Both the position numbers and the translations under genes were made by a program. The notes under the pieces were generated by a model. The model saw only the letters and a program-made list of their open reading frames with translations, had not been told where the DNA came from and did no database searches. A DNA stretch of 64,000 nucleotides from Larkinella punicea (GTDB lineage Bacteria; Bacteroidota; Bacteroidia; Cytophagales; Spirosomataceae): NCBI RefSeq assembly GCF_003334855.1, contig NZ_QOWE01000007.1, positions 62,001 through 126,000 of the forward strand. Reading direction: 5' to 3'. Shown here in pieces: positions 8,589-18,015 of this stretch. How positions within the stretch are numbered: position 1 is the first letter of the stretch; the number at the start of each line of letters is the position of its first letter.

Positions 8589-9551
8589 ATGATGACATTT
8601 CTGACCGTTTGCACCATCCGACAACTGCCCCAGGCCCTCGCGCTGGGCGAGAGCCTACAGCAACAGCATCCCGGCGACTCGTTCGTCATTGGGCTTTGCG
8701 ATGATGCTTCAAACCTGCCGACCGGTTTTCAAATCCCGTATCCGGTGATTTTGATCAGCGATCTGGCGATTCCGGATCTGGCGCAGCTTTCGCAGCAGTA
8801 TACTCCCGCCGAAATGGTGGCAGCCTGCAAACCGCTGTTTATCAGCCACATCTATAAAAATCAGTTGCAAACCGGCTGGCTCGTCTATCTCGATCCTTCT
8901 ATTGTTGTGTACCAGCCGCTGACGGATTTGCCAAACCGGTATGCCGATGCGACGCTTTTGCTGACCCCACATCTGCTCAAACCGGTGACGGACAATGCCT
9001 TTCCGGACGAAAAATACCTTCAGAATGTCGGTTTATACAGTTCCGGTTTTCTCGGTCTGAAACGTTCCGCCGAAACGGCCCGGTTTCTGGACTGGTGGAA
9101 TCAGCGGGTGCCGGAACGTGCGTTTGCCCGGCCCTGCGAAGGCATGTATACTGATCAGATCTGGCTGGCGCTCACCCCCGGATTGTTTGAAGGGGTCACG
9201 ATCGTGAAAAACCCCGGCTGGCACCTCGGCTTATGGAATCTGCACGAACGACCCATTACCGAAAGCAATCCAGTTATTTTTCTGAATTACAAAGGCTTAG
9301 CGGATCAGGAAGGCTATTTTCAGGCGCAGGACCGGGTTCGGATTTCAGCCTTCCCGACGATTAAAAAGTGGCTTGGAGACTACCAAACCCGGCTGCGCTT
9401 ACTTGACCGGAATGGGCTGGAATCGGTTGTGCCGGCCTACGGTCTTCAGCCGTTCAAACCGCCCGTGAAAGGCTGGCGCAAAAAAGCCGTCGAGAGGCTG
9501 CGGGAAACCGTTCAGTTTATTGAAACGGTTGATGTTCCCCGAAAAATGTAA
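8589..9551 (+). CDS. GT8-like glycosyltransferase paralogue with altered DxD (DPS)
   Basis: The 320 residues repeat the block order of the gene at 5708-6691 (FLTVCTIRQLPQALALGESL, LVYLDPSIVVYQPL, NVGLYSSGFLGLK, HLGLWNLHE). The position equal to the second Asp of the DPD motif is Ser here (D102-P-S104). That would weaken metal binding in a GT-A enzyme, so activity may be changed, lost, or dependent on another acidic residue. Two adjacent ATG codons (8589, 8592) are possible starts. Confidence 0.7.
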   Translation: MMTFLTVCTIRQLPQALALGESLQQQHPGDSFVIGLCDDASNLPTGFQIPYPVILISDLAIPDLAQLSQQYTPAEMVAACKPLFISHIYKNQLQTGWLVYLDPSIVVYQPLTDLPNRYADATLLLTPHLLKPVTDNAFPDEKYLQNVGLYSSGFLGLKRSAETARFLDWWNQRVPERAFARPCEGMYTDQIWLALTPGLFEGVTIVKNPGWHLGLWNLHERPITESNPVIFLNYKGLADQEGYFQAQDRVRISAFPTIKKWLGDYQTRLRLLDRNGLESVVPAYGLQPFKPPVKGWRKKAVERLRETVQFIETVDVPRKM

Positions 9552-9615
9552 GTGCTCAAAAACCCCGTTGCTCATTATTCATTGTCCATTGTTCATTCCT
9601 GACTATTCTTTTCTC

Positions 9616-9623
9616 TATCTTTG
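9616..9623 (+). promoter_or_regulatory. Bacteroidota-type -7 box TATCTTTG
   Basis: TATCTTTG fits the TAnnTTTG consensus of the primary sigma factor in this phylum. It lies 85 bases before the polymerase gene in the first wide gap (157 bases) after a run of tightly spaced genes, so a second transcript could start here. The nearest upstream TTG (9589-9591) is 24 bases away, longer than the usual 19-21. Confidence 0.45.
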
Positions 9624-9708
9624 TATAGATATTAAAAAAATACAATTGTCCCCGTGATCGGATCAGGACCATTGAGCTATTTTTAAAATCGTATAAAACG
9701 AATACGCT

Positions 9709-11058
9709 ATGCTATCGTCATTGAAAGAACTATTTACCTGGCGAAAAATACACCTGATGCGGTATGTCGTCGGTATTTTAATGGTTATTGACGGCTATCC
9801 CCTGATTTTCTTTTTTAAGGAAACACTTCGCATTGCACCGGGAAGTACGGCTTTTACGGCCGCTTTTCTGGCGCTGGGCTTCGGATTGATGATTCCATTC
9901 CACTTCCTGCGTAAACTCTATCGTCTGAATACCAACCTGTTGAACATGGCTCTGCTTTTTTTTGCCGTGATCATTTTCTACATGGCTTTTTACCGCGATC
10001 AGTGGTTCAGAGACGGCACGATGGATACGATTTATTACATCTACGTAGCGTTGTTTTTGTTTCTGCTGATCAATATCCCGAACGACATCATTGAGGTTTT
10101 TGTGCCGATTGTAATTGCCTTTACGGTGGTTTCCAACCTGGCCCTGGTGTATGCCCTGATGACCGACCCCACCTGGAACATTGGTCAACGGGCTGCTATT
10201 CAGTATGGTGAGGGCGAATACCGATCCGGAAACCCCCACGTTTTTGCCCGAAATGCCCTGATGTGTGTCGTGGCCTGCGGCATTTGGGCGTTCCGGCCCC
10301 AAACGGGTTTCATCGTCCGGATTCTGGCCCTGGGCTCTTGTGTTTTCAGCATGGGAATTCTGGTTATGACGCAAACCCGGTCGAGCATCGTGGCCCTGAT
10401 CCTGATTATCGGACTGTTTTTCATGTTCAATATCCGCCCACGGCAGATCAAAGACGCCGTTCGCGGGTTGACACGCCCGGCGTCGCTGTTGCTGTTTTTC
10501 GTGGCATTCATGGGTATTTCTTATTTCATGCGGAAAAACGGCGATTTGATCGCCATCCTCTACGGCTATGCCGTCGCCTTCATTGAACGAAATCTGGAGA
10601 ACGTATATGCCATTTTGGGGATGAAAGTCCAGAATCAGTTTGCGGCCACCCTGGATGCTTCGGCGGGCAACCGGGCCACCAGTTTTATGTACCTGCAAAA
10701 CATCCTGCAAGGTCATATTCACGTGATTCTCGTCGGACAGGGCTACAAGTCTACCTACCTGGATGTGCCGCTGATGGAAGCCCTGATCAACCACGGCATT
10801 CCCGGTTTTGTAACATTTACGGCCTTCTGTTTCTCGGCCCTCTTCTACAGCCTGAAGACCATCCGCGACAACCCCGATACCCTTTCGACCTTCCTGGCGT
10901 ACTTCTACATCATGCTGTTCGTCCAGTTGTTTACGAATGGCCGGCCGTACGAAATCTCGTTCTGGCACCCGTTCTGTCTGATGATCCGGTTTGTGGGAAT
11001 TAGTCACCTCTACTCCCCCAACCTGCTCAATCATCCGGTGGTTAAACCGGCACTCTGA
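9709..11058 (+). CDS. O-antigen polymerase/ligase-like membrane protein (Wzy-like)
   Basis: This 449-residue integral membrane protein has about ten to twelve hydrophobic segments and a long non-membrane stretch around residues 280-350 (NLENVYAILGMKVQNQFAAT, then RATSFMYLQNILQGHIHVIL), the arrangement of O-antigen ligase/polymerase (Wzy_C or EpsG-like) proteins, in which one large periplasmic loop carries the active Arg and His residues. Sequence conservation in the family is poor, so topology and context are the main grounds. It would polymerise or transfer the exported repeat unit. Confidence 0.7.
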   Translation: MLSSLKELFTWRKIHLMRYVVGILMVIDGYPLIFFFKETLRIAPGSTAFTAAFLALGFGLMIPFHFLRKLYRLNTNLLNMALLFFAVIIFYMAFYRDQWFRDGTMDTIYYIYVALFLFLLINIPNDIIEVFVPIVIAFTVVSNLALVYALMTDPTWNIGQRAAIQYGEGEYRSGNPHVFARNALMCVVACGIWAFRPQTGFIVRILALGSCVFSMGILVMTQTRSSIVALILIIGLFFMFNIRPRQIKDAVRGLTRPASLLLFFVAFMGISYFMRKNGDLIAILYGYAVAFIERNLENVYAILGMKVQNQFAATLDASAGNRATSFMYLQNILQGHIHVILVGQGYKSTYLDVPLMEALINHGIPGFVTFTAFCFSALFYSLKTIRDNPDTLSTFLAYFYIMLFVQLFTNGRPYEISFWHPFCLMIRFVGISHLYSPNLLNHPVVKPAL

Positions 11059-11075
11059 GGCTCTAACCCATCTCT

Positions 11076-12236
11076 ATGAAGATTTTGATTGTTCACAACA
11101 TCCTGTGGGCACACTATAAAGCAACGGTTTTCAGTGAACTCCATCGGCTGGCTTCGGCCTTTGGCAGCACCGTTCATGTGTTGCAGATTGCTCAAAGCGA
11201 ACAATCCCGGGCGCTGTTGGGGAAACCGGACCAACTGCCGGATCGATACAGCTACGAATTGCTTTTTGATACCTATATCGAGCAGGTTAGCACTTCCGCC
11301 AAAAGCAGGGCACTGGTAAGCCGGATGCGCGCCTACGGTCCTGATGTGCTATTGCTGACGGGTTATTATGACCCCGCCCAGTTGATTCTGATGGCAATTG
11401 CCAAACTCAGCGGTATCAAAGTCATCATTCAAACCGAGTCAACGCCCGTCGATCTGGTGCGCAGCGGACCCCGCGAATGGCTGAAAAGGCGCATTATTTC
11501 GATGGCCAACGGTTTTTTCTGTTTTGGTACTCCCCAGGCGCAGTACCTGATGCAACTGGGTGCCCGACCGGAACAGATTCTGGTGAAAAACAACGCCGTT
11601 GTCGACAACGCCAAATTGCGGCAGGCCTACGAACAGGCTTTCCCGACGCGGTTAGCGAAACAACGGGAGTTGGGGCTAAAACCGGCCAATTTTGTGTACG
11701 TCGGTCGGCTGGCTCCCGAGAAAAATCTGACGGCTTTGCTGGATGCCTTTCACAAAGCCCGACAACAGGCCGCGGACCGGAACGATTGGGGTTTGCTGCT
11801 GTTGGGCGATGGCAACCAGAAAGCGGATCTTCAAACGCAGATTGAACGGCTTCATCTCCAGGAATGGGTCAAAATTTTACCCAATCAACCCTGGTACCGC
11901 GTTCCCGAAACGCTGGCGCTGGCCGATGTGCTGGTGTTGCCCAGTTTGTCGGAACCCTGGGGGCTGGTGGTCAACGAAGCCATGGCCTGCGGTATGCCGG
12001 TGGTGGTGTCGGACCGCTGTGGCTGCGCGACCGACCTGGTGAAAAACGGGCAGAATGGCTACGTTTTCGACCCACACCGGCCGGACGAACTGGTGAAAAG
12101 CCTGCTGAATTTCATGAATGGTCAGGCCGATCCGAAAGCCATGGGGCGGGTTTCGGCCGACATCATTGCCGGTTTTACCCCGGAAACCGTTGCCCGGGAA
12201 ATGCTGGCCGGATTTGTGAAAGTGACCCGTACTTAG
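11076..12236 (+). CDS. Glycosyltransferase family 4
   Basis: This 386-residue GT-B enzyme has an N-terminal acceptor half, MKILIVHNILWAHYKATVFS, and a donor half with FVYVGRLAPEKNLTALLDAF and LPSLSEPWGLVVNEAMACG, the E-x7-E signature of retaining GT4 enzymes, followed by PVVVSDRCGC. It is predicted to add a sugar in the cytoplasm. Seventeen bases separate it from the polymerase gene and 17 from the next gene, so it is probably in the same transcript. Confidence 0.9.
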   Translation: MKILIVHNILWAHYKATVFSELHRLASAFGSTVHVLQIAQSEQSRALLGKPDQLPDRYSYELLFDTYIEQVSTSAKSRALVSRMRAYGPDVLLLTGYYDPAQLILMAIAKLSGIKVIIQTESTPVDLVRSGPREWLKRRIISMANGFFCFGTPQAQYLMQLGARPEQILVKNNAVVDNAKLRQAYEQAFPTRLAKQRELGLKPANFVYVGRLAPEKNLTALLDAFHKARQQAADRNDWGLLLLGDGNQKADLQTQIERLHLQEWVKILPNQPWYRVPETLALADVLVLPSLSEPWGLVVNEAMACGMPVVVSDRCGCATDLVKNGQNGYVFDPHRPDELVKSLLNFMNGQADPKAMGRVSADIIAGFTPETVAREMLAGFVKVTRT

Positions 12237-12253
12237 TTATTTCGAACCATCGT

Positions 12254-13432
12254 ATGCGAATCCTCCACATTTGTGCTTATACCTGGTCCATCGGTGGCCC
12301 GGCCCGGATGATTTACGACCATACGCAGGTTGCGGTGGCGGCAGGCCATCAGGTCGATATTCTGAGTCCGATGTCACCCGGCGACAAACTGTATCCGGCC
12401 CCGGAAGGCAGTCGGGTCATCCCCTGTCTGCGAACGCCGTTCATCAGCCGGTTTTTCCGGGAAGTTTCGCAGGATCTCTACCGGTATCTCAAAGCCCACA
12501 GTGCCGACTACGACATCATCCATTGCCACGGTCTGTGGCATTTTGGCAGCATCGCTCCTTTTCTGGTCGACAAAACCGTACCGAAAGTAATCACCGTTCA
12601 CGGCGTTCTGGACGCCTGGGCGTTGCGGCAAAGTCGCTGGAAAAAGCAAACAATGGACTTTCTCGTCCAGAAGAAATTCATGGCCCGGGCCGATCTGATT
12701 CACATTCTGAACGAAGACGAGCGGCAGGACGTGGAAAATTATCTGGGCTACAAACACCCGCGAATCGTTCTGATTCCGAACGGCATCGAAGTCGCGGATT
12801 TTGCCAAGTTACCACCCAAAGGCCAGTTCAAAAAGGAATTCAATCTGGAAGTCAACCAGCGAATGGTGCTGTTTATGAGCCGGTTGAACATCAAAAAGGG
12901 ACTGGATTTGTTGCTGCCGGCTTTCCGCGACTATTGCCGCCAGCACGCGGATGCGGTGCTGGTGCTGGCCGGGGCCGACGACGGCTACCAGCAACAGGCT
13001 CAACAATTCATCAGCCAGAACGGGTTGGAAAAACAAATTCGGCTCGTGGGCATGCTCACCGGCGAAACCAAGCTGGCAGCTCTTTCCGATGCCGATGTGT
13101 TTGTGCTGCCCTCCTACTCCGAAGGCCTGTCGATGGCGGTTTTGGAAGCCATGGCCGCCGGGGTACCGACGGTGGTTTCCGACCGTGTGGGCCTGGGTCG
13201 CAAAGTGGGCGAAATTCAGGCGGCTTGCCTGACCGACCTCAACCCGGAATCAATTGGCAAACAACTGGATGCGGTTTTACACCAGGCCGACTACGCCGAA
13301 ACGTTACGAAAAAATGCCCGGCAACTCGTCCAGACCCAGTATGAAATCAAAGCAGTTGGTCATCAACTTCTTCAGGAATACCAAAATCTGGTTTTCAGTT
13401 CTCACCAACGCTCTGAATCCCATCCCGCATGA
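12254..13432 (+). CDS. Glycosyltransferase family 4
   Basis: The frame is open from 11864, but the first 130 codons lie over the previous gene; the ATG at 12254 (MRILHICAYTWSIGGPARMI) gives a normal 392-residue GT4 start with the G-G-P-A acceptor loop. The donor half has VLFMSRLNIKKGLDLLLPAF and VLPSYSEGLSMAVLEAMAAG (E-x7-E). It shares the motif layout of the preceding GT4, and the two may add successive sugars. It overlaps the next gene by four bases (ATGA). Confidence 0.9.
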   Translation: MRILHICAYTWSIGGPARMIYDHTQVAVAAGHQVDILSPMSPGDKLYPAPEGSRVIPCLRTPFISRFFREVSQDLYRYLKAHSADYDIIHCHGLWHFGSIAPFLVDKTVPKVITVHGVLDAWALRQSRWKKQTMDFLVQKKFMARADLIHILNEDERQDVENYLGYKHPRIVLIPNGIEVADFAKLPPKGQFKKEFNLEVNQRMVLFMSRLNIKKGLDLLLPAFRDYCRQHADAVLVLAGADDGYQQQAQQFISQNGLEKQIRLVGMLTGETKLAALSDADVFVLPSYSEGLSMAVLEAMAAGVPTVVSDRVGLGRKVGEIQAACLTDLNPESIGKQLDAVLHQADYAETLRKNARQLVQTQYEIKAVGHQLLQEYQNLVFSSHQRSESHPA

Positions 13433-14352
13433 GTTCGATCTCCGTCATCATTCTGACCCATAACGAAGAAAAACACATTGGCCGGTGCATCGCCAGTTTG
13501 CTCCCGTTTACTAAACAGATTTTCATCGTCGACTCCTTTTCAACCGATCAAACCGTTGAAATTGCCCGCGCGATGGGGGCGGTTGTCGTTCAGAATCCCT
13601 GGGTCAACTACGCAACGCAGTTTAACTATGGCATCCGACACATTCCGTTCCAGACCACCTGGCTGATGCGGATGGATGCCGACGAATACGTTTTGCCCGA
13701 ACTGGCGACCGAAATCAACACCCGGCTCACGACCCTGCCCGACGACGTCAGCGGTATTTACGTCAAGCGCCGGGTGATGTTCATGAACCGCTGGATGCGC
13801 CACGGCGATTACTACCCGATCTGGCTGCTCCGAATCTGGCGCAGTGGTCAGGGCATTTGCGAAGAAAGCTGGATGGACGAACACATCAAACTATCGACGG
13901 GCCGTTCCATCCAGTTCGAGCATGATCTGGTGGATCACAACCTCAACAATTTGACGTGGTGGACCCAAAAACATAACCTGTACGCCATCCGCGAAGTGAT
14001 CGATATTCTCAACATTCGCTTTAACTTTGACCAGTCGATTCGGGTTGAACCGAAGTTTTTTGGAACGCAGGAACAGCGCAAACGGTATCTGAAACAACGG
14101 TATGCCTCACTGCCGCTGTTCACGCGGCCCCTGTTGTATTTTCTGTACCGGTATATCGTGAGGCTGGGTGTGCTGGACGGTCGCCCTGGCCTGATGTGGC
14201 ATTTTTTACAGGGACTCTGGTACCGGTTTCTGGTCGATGCCAAACTGTATGAAGTCTATCACCGGGTAGGCACTGATAAACAAGCGATTATCGATTTTTT
14301 CCGAACAGAATATGGAAAAGACCTCCAGGCCCGGCAGCCGGGTCAGCACTGA
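13429..14352 (+). CDS. Glycosyltransferase family 2 (WaaE/KdtX-like)
   Basis: This 307-residue protein begins ISVIILTHNEEKHIGRCIAS, has FIVDSFSTDQTVEIARAMGA, and WLMRMDADEYV as the DxD site. The 'THNEE.HI.RC' start and the NPWVNYATQFNYGI segment match the GT2 branch that includes the LPS-core beta-1,4-glucosyltransferases WaaE/KdtX, though many exopolysaccharide enzymes share it. The C-terminal region has a hydrophobic, basic segment that may bind the membrane. It overlaps the acetyltransferase gene by 41 bases. Confidence 0.85.
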   Translation: MSSISVIILTHNEEKHIGRCIASLLPFTKQIFIVDSFSTDQTVEIARAMGAVVVQNPWVNYATQFNYGIRHIPFQTTWLMRMDADEYVLPELATEINTRLTTLPDDVSGIYVKRRVMFMNRWMRHGDYYPIWLLRIWRSGQGICEESWMDEHIKLSTGRSIQFEHDLVDHNLNNLTWWTQKHNLYAIREVIDILNIRFNFDQSIRVEPKFFGTQEQRKRYLKQRYASLPLFTRPLLYFLYRYIVRLGVLDGRPGLMWHFLQGLWYRFLVDAKLYEVYHRVGTDKQAIIDFFRTEYGKDLQARQPGQH

Positions 14353-14890
14353 CCTGTCGGTTTACAACAACAGTTGGTGGAACCCCGGCGGCTCCAGGCT
14401 CAAAATCATTCTGTGGTTTTTGGTGAGTTCGGTTTCCATCAATTCGTATCTGCCCCTTCCGGTACGGTTCAAAAAGTGGATTCTCACGCTTTTCGGGGCC
14501 AAAATCGGGGTAGGTCTGGCCATCAAACCGGCAGTCAACATTAAATTCCCGTGGCTGCTCACCATCGGCGATTATGTCTGGATCGGCGAAGGCGTCTGGA
14601 TCGATAACCTGGCTCCGGTCACCATCGGCAACCACGTCTGCATTTCGCAGGGAGCGATGCTCGAAACCGGCAACCACAATTACCGGAGCCGATCGTTCGA
14701 TTTATTTGTTAAACCCATACACCTGGACAATGGCGTCTGGATCGGTGCCAAATCGGTCATATGCCCCGGGGTTACCTGCCACTCCCACGCCATTCTGGCG
14801 GTGGGGTCGGTGGCCACCCAGCCGCTCGAAGCCTACGGAATATACCAGGGCAATCCGGCCGTCTGGGTTAAAAACCGCGAAATCCAATGA
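14312..14890 (+). CDS. WcaF-like acetyltransferase (colanic-acid type)
   Basis: This 192-residue protein opens with DLSVYNNSWWNPGGSRLKII and ends with a left-handed beta-helix (IGDYVWIGEGVWIDNLAPVT, ISQGAMLETGNHNY, GVWIGAKSVICPG). The 'Y.n.WY.pG.s..k..LW' N-terminus is specific to the WcaF branch of hexapeptide acetyltransferases, which add O-acetyl groups to colanic-acid type polymers. H-N-Y in ETGNHNY holds the likely catalytic His. It overlaps both neighbours (41 and 4 bases), so it is translationally coupled. Confidence 0.88.
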   Translation: MEKTSRPGSRVSTDLSVYNNSWWNPGGSRLKIILWFLVSSVSINSYLPLPVRFKKWILTLFGAKIGVGLAIKPAVNIKFPWLLTIGDYVWIGEGVWIDNLAPVTIGNHVCISQGAMLETGNHNYRSRSFDLFVKPIHLDNGVWIGAKSVICPGVTCHSHAILAVGSVATQPLEAYGIYQGNPAVWVKNREIQ

Positions 14891-15639
14891 AAGTAACGAT
14901 CATAACGGTGGTGTTCAATGGCGCAGGAACGGTTCGTGACAGCATCGAATCCGTGCTGAACCAGACCCATCCCGATATTGAATACATCGTCATCGACGGC
15001 AAATCGACCGACAACACGGCCGAGGTGGTCCGTTCCTACGGTTCCCGCATCACCCGCTTCGTTTCGGAGCCTGACAAGGGTTTGTACGATGCGATCAATA
15101 AAGGCATCCGGCTGGCCACGGGCGACGTCATCGGTCTCATCAACGCCGACGATTTTTACCACCATCCGCAGGTGGTCGAAAAAGTGGTCCAGCTTTTCGA
15201 AAAAACGAACTGCGACGCGGTATACGGCGACGTCATTTACGTCAACGCGGAAAATACGCAGAAAATTGACCGCTACTGGAAAGTGGGCGAATACAAAGAG
15301 GGGGCCTTTCTGTGGGGCTGGATGCCCCCCCACCCGACCTGCTTCATCCGGCGGTCGGTGTATGAAAAACTGGGCGGTTATACGCTCGAACTGAAAAGCT
15401 CGTCCGATTATGAACTGCTGCTGCGGTACATCCACAAACACAAAATCAAACTCAGCTACCTGCCCGAAGTACTGGTGACCATGCGGTCGGGTGGAATGAG
15501 CAACGCGACACTGAAACACCGCTGGCGGGCCAATCGCGAAGACCGTCAGGGGTGGAAATTAAACGGTTTGCGTCCTTATTTTTTTACACTTTTTCTGAAA
15601 CCATTAAGAAAACTTGACCAGCTATTACCAAAGCTGTGA
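14887..15639 (+). CDS. Glycosyltransferase family 2 (WcaA-like)
   Basis: KVTIITVVFNGAGTVRDSIE and YIVIDGKSTDNTAEVV form the GT2 nucleotide site; LINADDFYHHPQVVEK has the DxD-type N-A-D-D, and FLWGWMPPHPTCFIRRSVYE is the conserved acceptor-side block of this branch. At 250 residues it is of ordinary length for small exopolysaccharide GT2 enzymes. It ends the dense run of overlapping genes; 138 bases follow before the initiating transferase. Confidence 0.9.
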   Translation: MKVTIITVVFNGAGTVRDSIESVLNQTHPDIEYIVIDGKSTDNTAEVVRSYGSRITRFVSEPDKGLYDAINKGIRLATGDVIGLINADDFYHHPQVVEKVVQLFEKTNCDAVYGDVIYVNAENTQKIDRYWKVGEYKEGAFLWGWMPPHPTCFIRRSVYEKLGGYTLELKSSSDYELLLRYIHKHKIKLSYLPEVLVTMRSGGMSNATLKHRWRANREDRQGWKLNGLRPYFFTLFLKPLRKLDQLLPKL

Positions 15640-15777
15640 AAAATAAGCGTTTTTTGCACCGCATGATAAAAATACCATACCACTTAGTCAGTTTTAATTG
15701 TACCAAAAATAGAAAACAGTAACATTTACGCTCTGTCCATGTGATTTTATAACCAACGTATCATCACACCTGTCCCT

Positions 15778-16986
15778 ATGAATCTGGAATTGCTTCTTTC
15801 TTATATCCAAAATAAACTCACCGACGATCTTTTCCAACTGGGACTTTACCAGTGCCTTCTGTCGTTTCTGGTCGCTTGTTTTGTAGCCGTCGTATCCATC
15901 CCTGTCGTCATCAAAATTTCGGAGTTGAAGTTTCTCATGGAGAAACCCGGCTCGCGCAGTTCCCACAAAACGGCCACCCCGACCTTCGGCGGGATTGCCA
16001 TCTTTGCCGCCATTCTGATCAGTTATTTTCTCTGGCCGGCCATCGACCAGACCGATATTTACCGCACCAACCTGTCCATTGTCGGCATGTCGATTTTGTT
16101 TTTCATCGGCATCAAAGACGACATGGTGGGCATCGACCCCAACAAAAAGATCTTTTTTCAAGTACTTCCGTCCCTGATTCTGATTTTCTTCGGAAAACTG
16201 CGGATCGACTATCTCTACGGCATTTTTGGCCTGTACCACATCAACGATGTGTTTTCGGTCATCATTACCTGCCTGATTTTCATTACGATCATCAACGCCA
16301 TCAACCTCATCGACGGCATTGACGGCCTGGCGGGGGCCATTTCCACCCTGGCAGCCTTAACGTTCGGAAGCTGGTTTCTGCTCACCAATCACTTTGCGAT
16401 GGCCTGTCTGGCCTTCACCTTGTCGGGCGCACTGGTCGGTTTTCTGCGGTTTAACTTTTCGCACACCAGCAAGATTTTCATGGGCAACACCGGATCGCTC
16501 ATTCTGGGCTTCCTGCTGTCGTTTTTTGCCGTGCGGTTTATCAACCTGAACAATTCGTTCCGGTTCGATCCAACCTCGTTTTTCAACGCGCCGATCATTG
16601 CCATCGTGGTGCTGATCGTTCCGATTTTCGATACGCTGCGGGTTTTTCTGGTGCGGATCATGGCCGGGCGTTCGCCTTTCTCGGCCGACCGCAACCACAT
16701 GCACCACATCATGATTGACAACGGTCTGACACACGCTGCGGCCACGGCGGTACTTTGCACGATTTCACTGGTAAATACGGTTTTGTTTTTCCTTTTTCAC
16801 CGCGACATCACCAACACGGTTTCGTTGTTTATCCTGATCGGGATGTTTTTCCTCTATATGGCTACCGGTGTTTTTCTGAAGATGCGGGCGCGCGTTCAGG
16901 CCATTGACAAGCAACGCCGGAAGGGCCTCTACGCCAGCCAATTGATCAACGCTCTGTCCGGAAAAAACTTTTTGAGGTACCTGTAA
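15778..16986 (+). CDS. WecA/TagO/MraY-type polyprenyl-phosphate sugar-1-phosphate transferase
   Basis: This 402-residue multi-pass membrane protein contains PGSRSSHKTATPTFGG (residues 57-72), FIGIKDDMVGIDPNKK with the Asp pair D114/D115, INLIDGIDGLAG (NxxDGxDGL, about 175-186) and ADRNHMHHIMID (HxHH motif near 310). These are the conserved loops of the WecA/TagO branch, which transfers a sugar-1-phosphate, often GlcNAc-1-P, from UDP-sugar to undecaprenyl phosphate at the inner membrane. It is the probable first step of the polymer encoded upstream. Confidence 0.92.
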   Translation: MNLELLLSYIQNKLTDDLFQLGLYQCLLSFLVACFVAVVSIPVVIKISELKFLMEKPGSRSSHKTATPTFGGIAIFAAILISYFLWPAIDQTDIYRTNLSIVGMSILFFIGIKDDMVGIDPNKKIFFQVLPSLILIFFGKLRIDYLYGIFGLYHINDVFSVIITCLIFITIINAINLIDGIDGLAGAISTLAALTFGSWFLLTNHFAMACLAFTLSGALVGFLRFNFSHTSKIFMGNTGSLILGFLLSFFAVRFINLNNSFRFDPTSFFNAPIIAIVVLIVPIFDTLRVFLVRIMAGRSPFSADRNHMHHIMIDNGLTHAAATAVLCTISLVNTVLFFLFHRDITNTVSLFILIGMFFLYMATGVFLKMRARVQAIDKQRRKGLYASQLINALSGKNFLRYL

Positions 16987-17064
16987 CCAGCAACGCCGAC
17001 GCCGGTCTTCGCCAACAAACGGGTTTCTCGTTTGTTATACGTCCATACTTAAAATGGACGAACC

Positions 17065-17373
17065 ATGGAAAATCAGACCAAAGGAGACTCGGCCGCCGAT
17101 GCTCCTAAACCCGGCAATTACCGTCAGTCGCAATCAATGGAAAATGAGGATGGCCTGCCGCCCCTCTCCGAAGCGGATACCGCTCCGATGTACACCGATC
17201 TGGGTCTAGGCTCCGAAGATACGTACAACAAAGGCGACGACGAAGCCACGGATACGCTGCTGTATACCGACACCCACACGGCCATCAACACCGCCGAAAA
17301 CCGCTCAAACTCCCTGGCCTACGAAGGCGATATCGACGACCTGACGATGGAAGTTGAGCCGGAGCAGGAATGA
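17065..17373 (+). CDS. Small acidic hypothetical protein
   Basis: This 102-residue protein is rich in Asp, Glu, Thr, Asn and Ser, with no hydrophobic segment and no Cys; it is likely disordered. It contains repeated short acidic patches such as LYTDTHTA and YEGDIDDLTMEVEPEQE. I do not recognise a family. It lies 78 bases after the initiating transferase on the same strand and could be the last gene of the glycan transcript. The good codon use and clean ATG support a real gene. Confidence 0.55.
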   Translation: MENQTKGDSAADAPKPGNYRQSQSMENEDGLPPLSEADTAPMYTDLGLGSEDTYNKGDDEATDTLLYTDTHTAINTAENRSNSLAYEGDIDDLTMEVEPEQE

Positions 17374-17453
17374 GTTTACGGTTTTCAGTATTCGGTATTC
17401 GGTTTCCGGTAAAGGGCCACGACCAGTCAATCGGCAGGAACTAGTTAACGACC

Positions 17454-18014
17454 TTACCGGGTCGTCACCGGAGTCGTGACTTGCTGCGTCTGCACCACCA
17501 CTTGAACCGTAACGTCATTTCCCATCAGCAAACCGGATTTCCCGACCTTGTACTCCAGCCGGTTGAGCGTAAACTGACCTGAAAACGTGGCCGTCATGCC
17601 TTTTTGGACAATGTTGAGCGGGATCGTTACGGCGCGGGTGGTGTTTTTAATCGTCAGGTCAAATATGCCGGTGTAGGCGTCGTTTTCCTGCCGTTCGACG
17701 CGGGTTGAGCGCAAATGGATCCGGGGGTAGGTCGCTGCGTCGAAATAGTCCTTTTTTTTCAGGTGATTATTCCGCAGCCCAATACCGGTTTCGATGGTCG
17801 CGGTTTCCACACTGGCCGAAAGCTGCATCTTTTCGGGCAGGGCCGGGTCGAAAATCAGGTCTCCCGAAAAACCGCCGAAGGTCCCGGTGACGGTTAGACC
17901 CGCGTTGCGGATGCTGAACGTCACCGTTGCTTTGGTGGGTTTCCAGTGGATTTGGGCAACCGCGCTCAGGTCGATCAGCAGGACCGTTATCAGGGTTAGA
18001 AAGGCGTTTTTCAT
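17454..18014 (-). CDS. YceI family periplasmic protein
   Basis: A signal peptide (MKNAFLTLITVLLIDLSAVA) is followed by a lipocalin-like fold of the YceI family: IHWKPTKATVTFSIRNAGLT, then GDLIFDPALPEKMQL and the conserved RLEYKVGKSGLLMGNDVTVQ near the C-terminus. YceI proteins bind isoprenoid-like lipids in the periplasm. Here the protein (186 residues) ends a five-gene reverse operon; only one base separates it from the beta-barrel gene. Confidence 0.9.
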   Translation of the reverse strand: MKNAFLTLITVLLIDLSAVAQIHWKPTKATVTFSIRNAGLTVTGTFGGFSGDLIFDPALPEKMQLSASVETATIETGIGLRNNHLKKKDYFDAATYPRIHLRSTRVERQENDAYTGIFDLTIKNTTRAVTIPLNIVQKGMTATFSGQFTLNRLEYKVGKSGLLMGNDVTVQVVVQTQQVTTPVTTR

Positions 18015-18015
18015 C

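Noticed and set aside
8589-9551. Pseudogene because of the DxD change
   Set aside because: The frame is intact, full length and well adapted in codon use, so it is kept as a gene with a possible change of function.
11864-12253. A 130-codon N-terminal extension to the GT4 gene at 12254
   Set aside because: It lies over the previous glycosyltransferase in another frame, has poor protein composition, and the ATG at 12254 gives a normal GT4 start.
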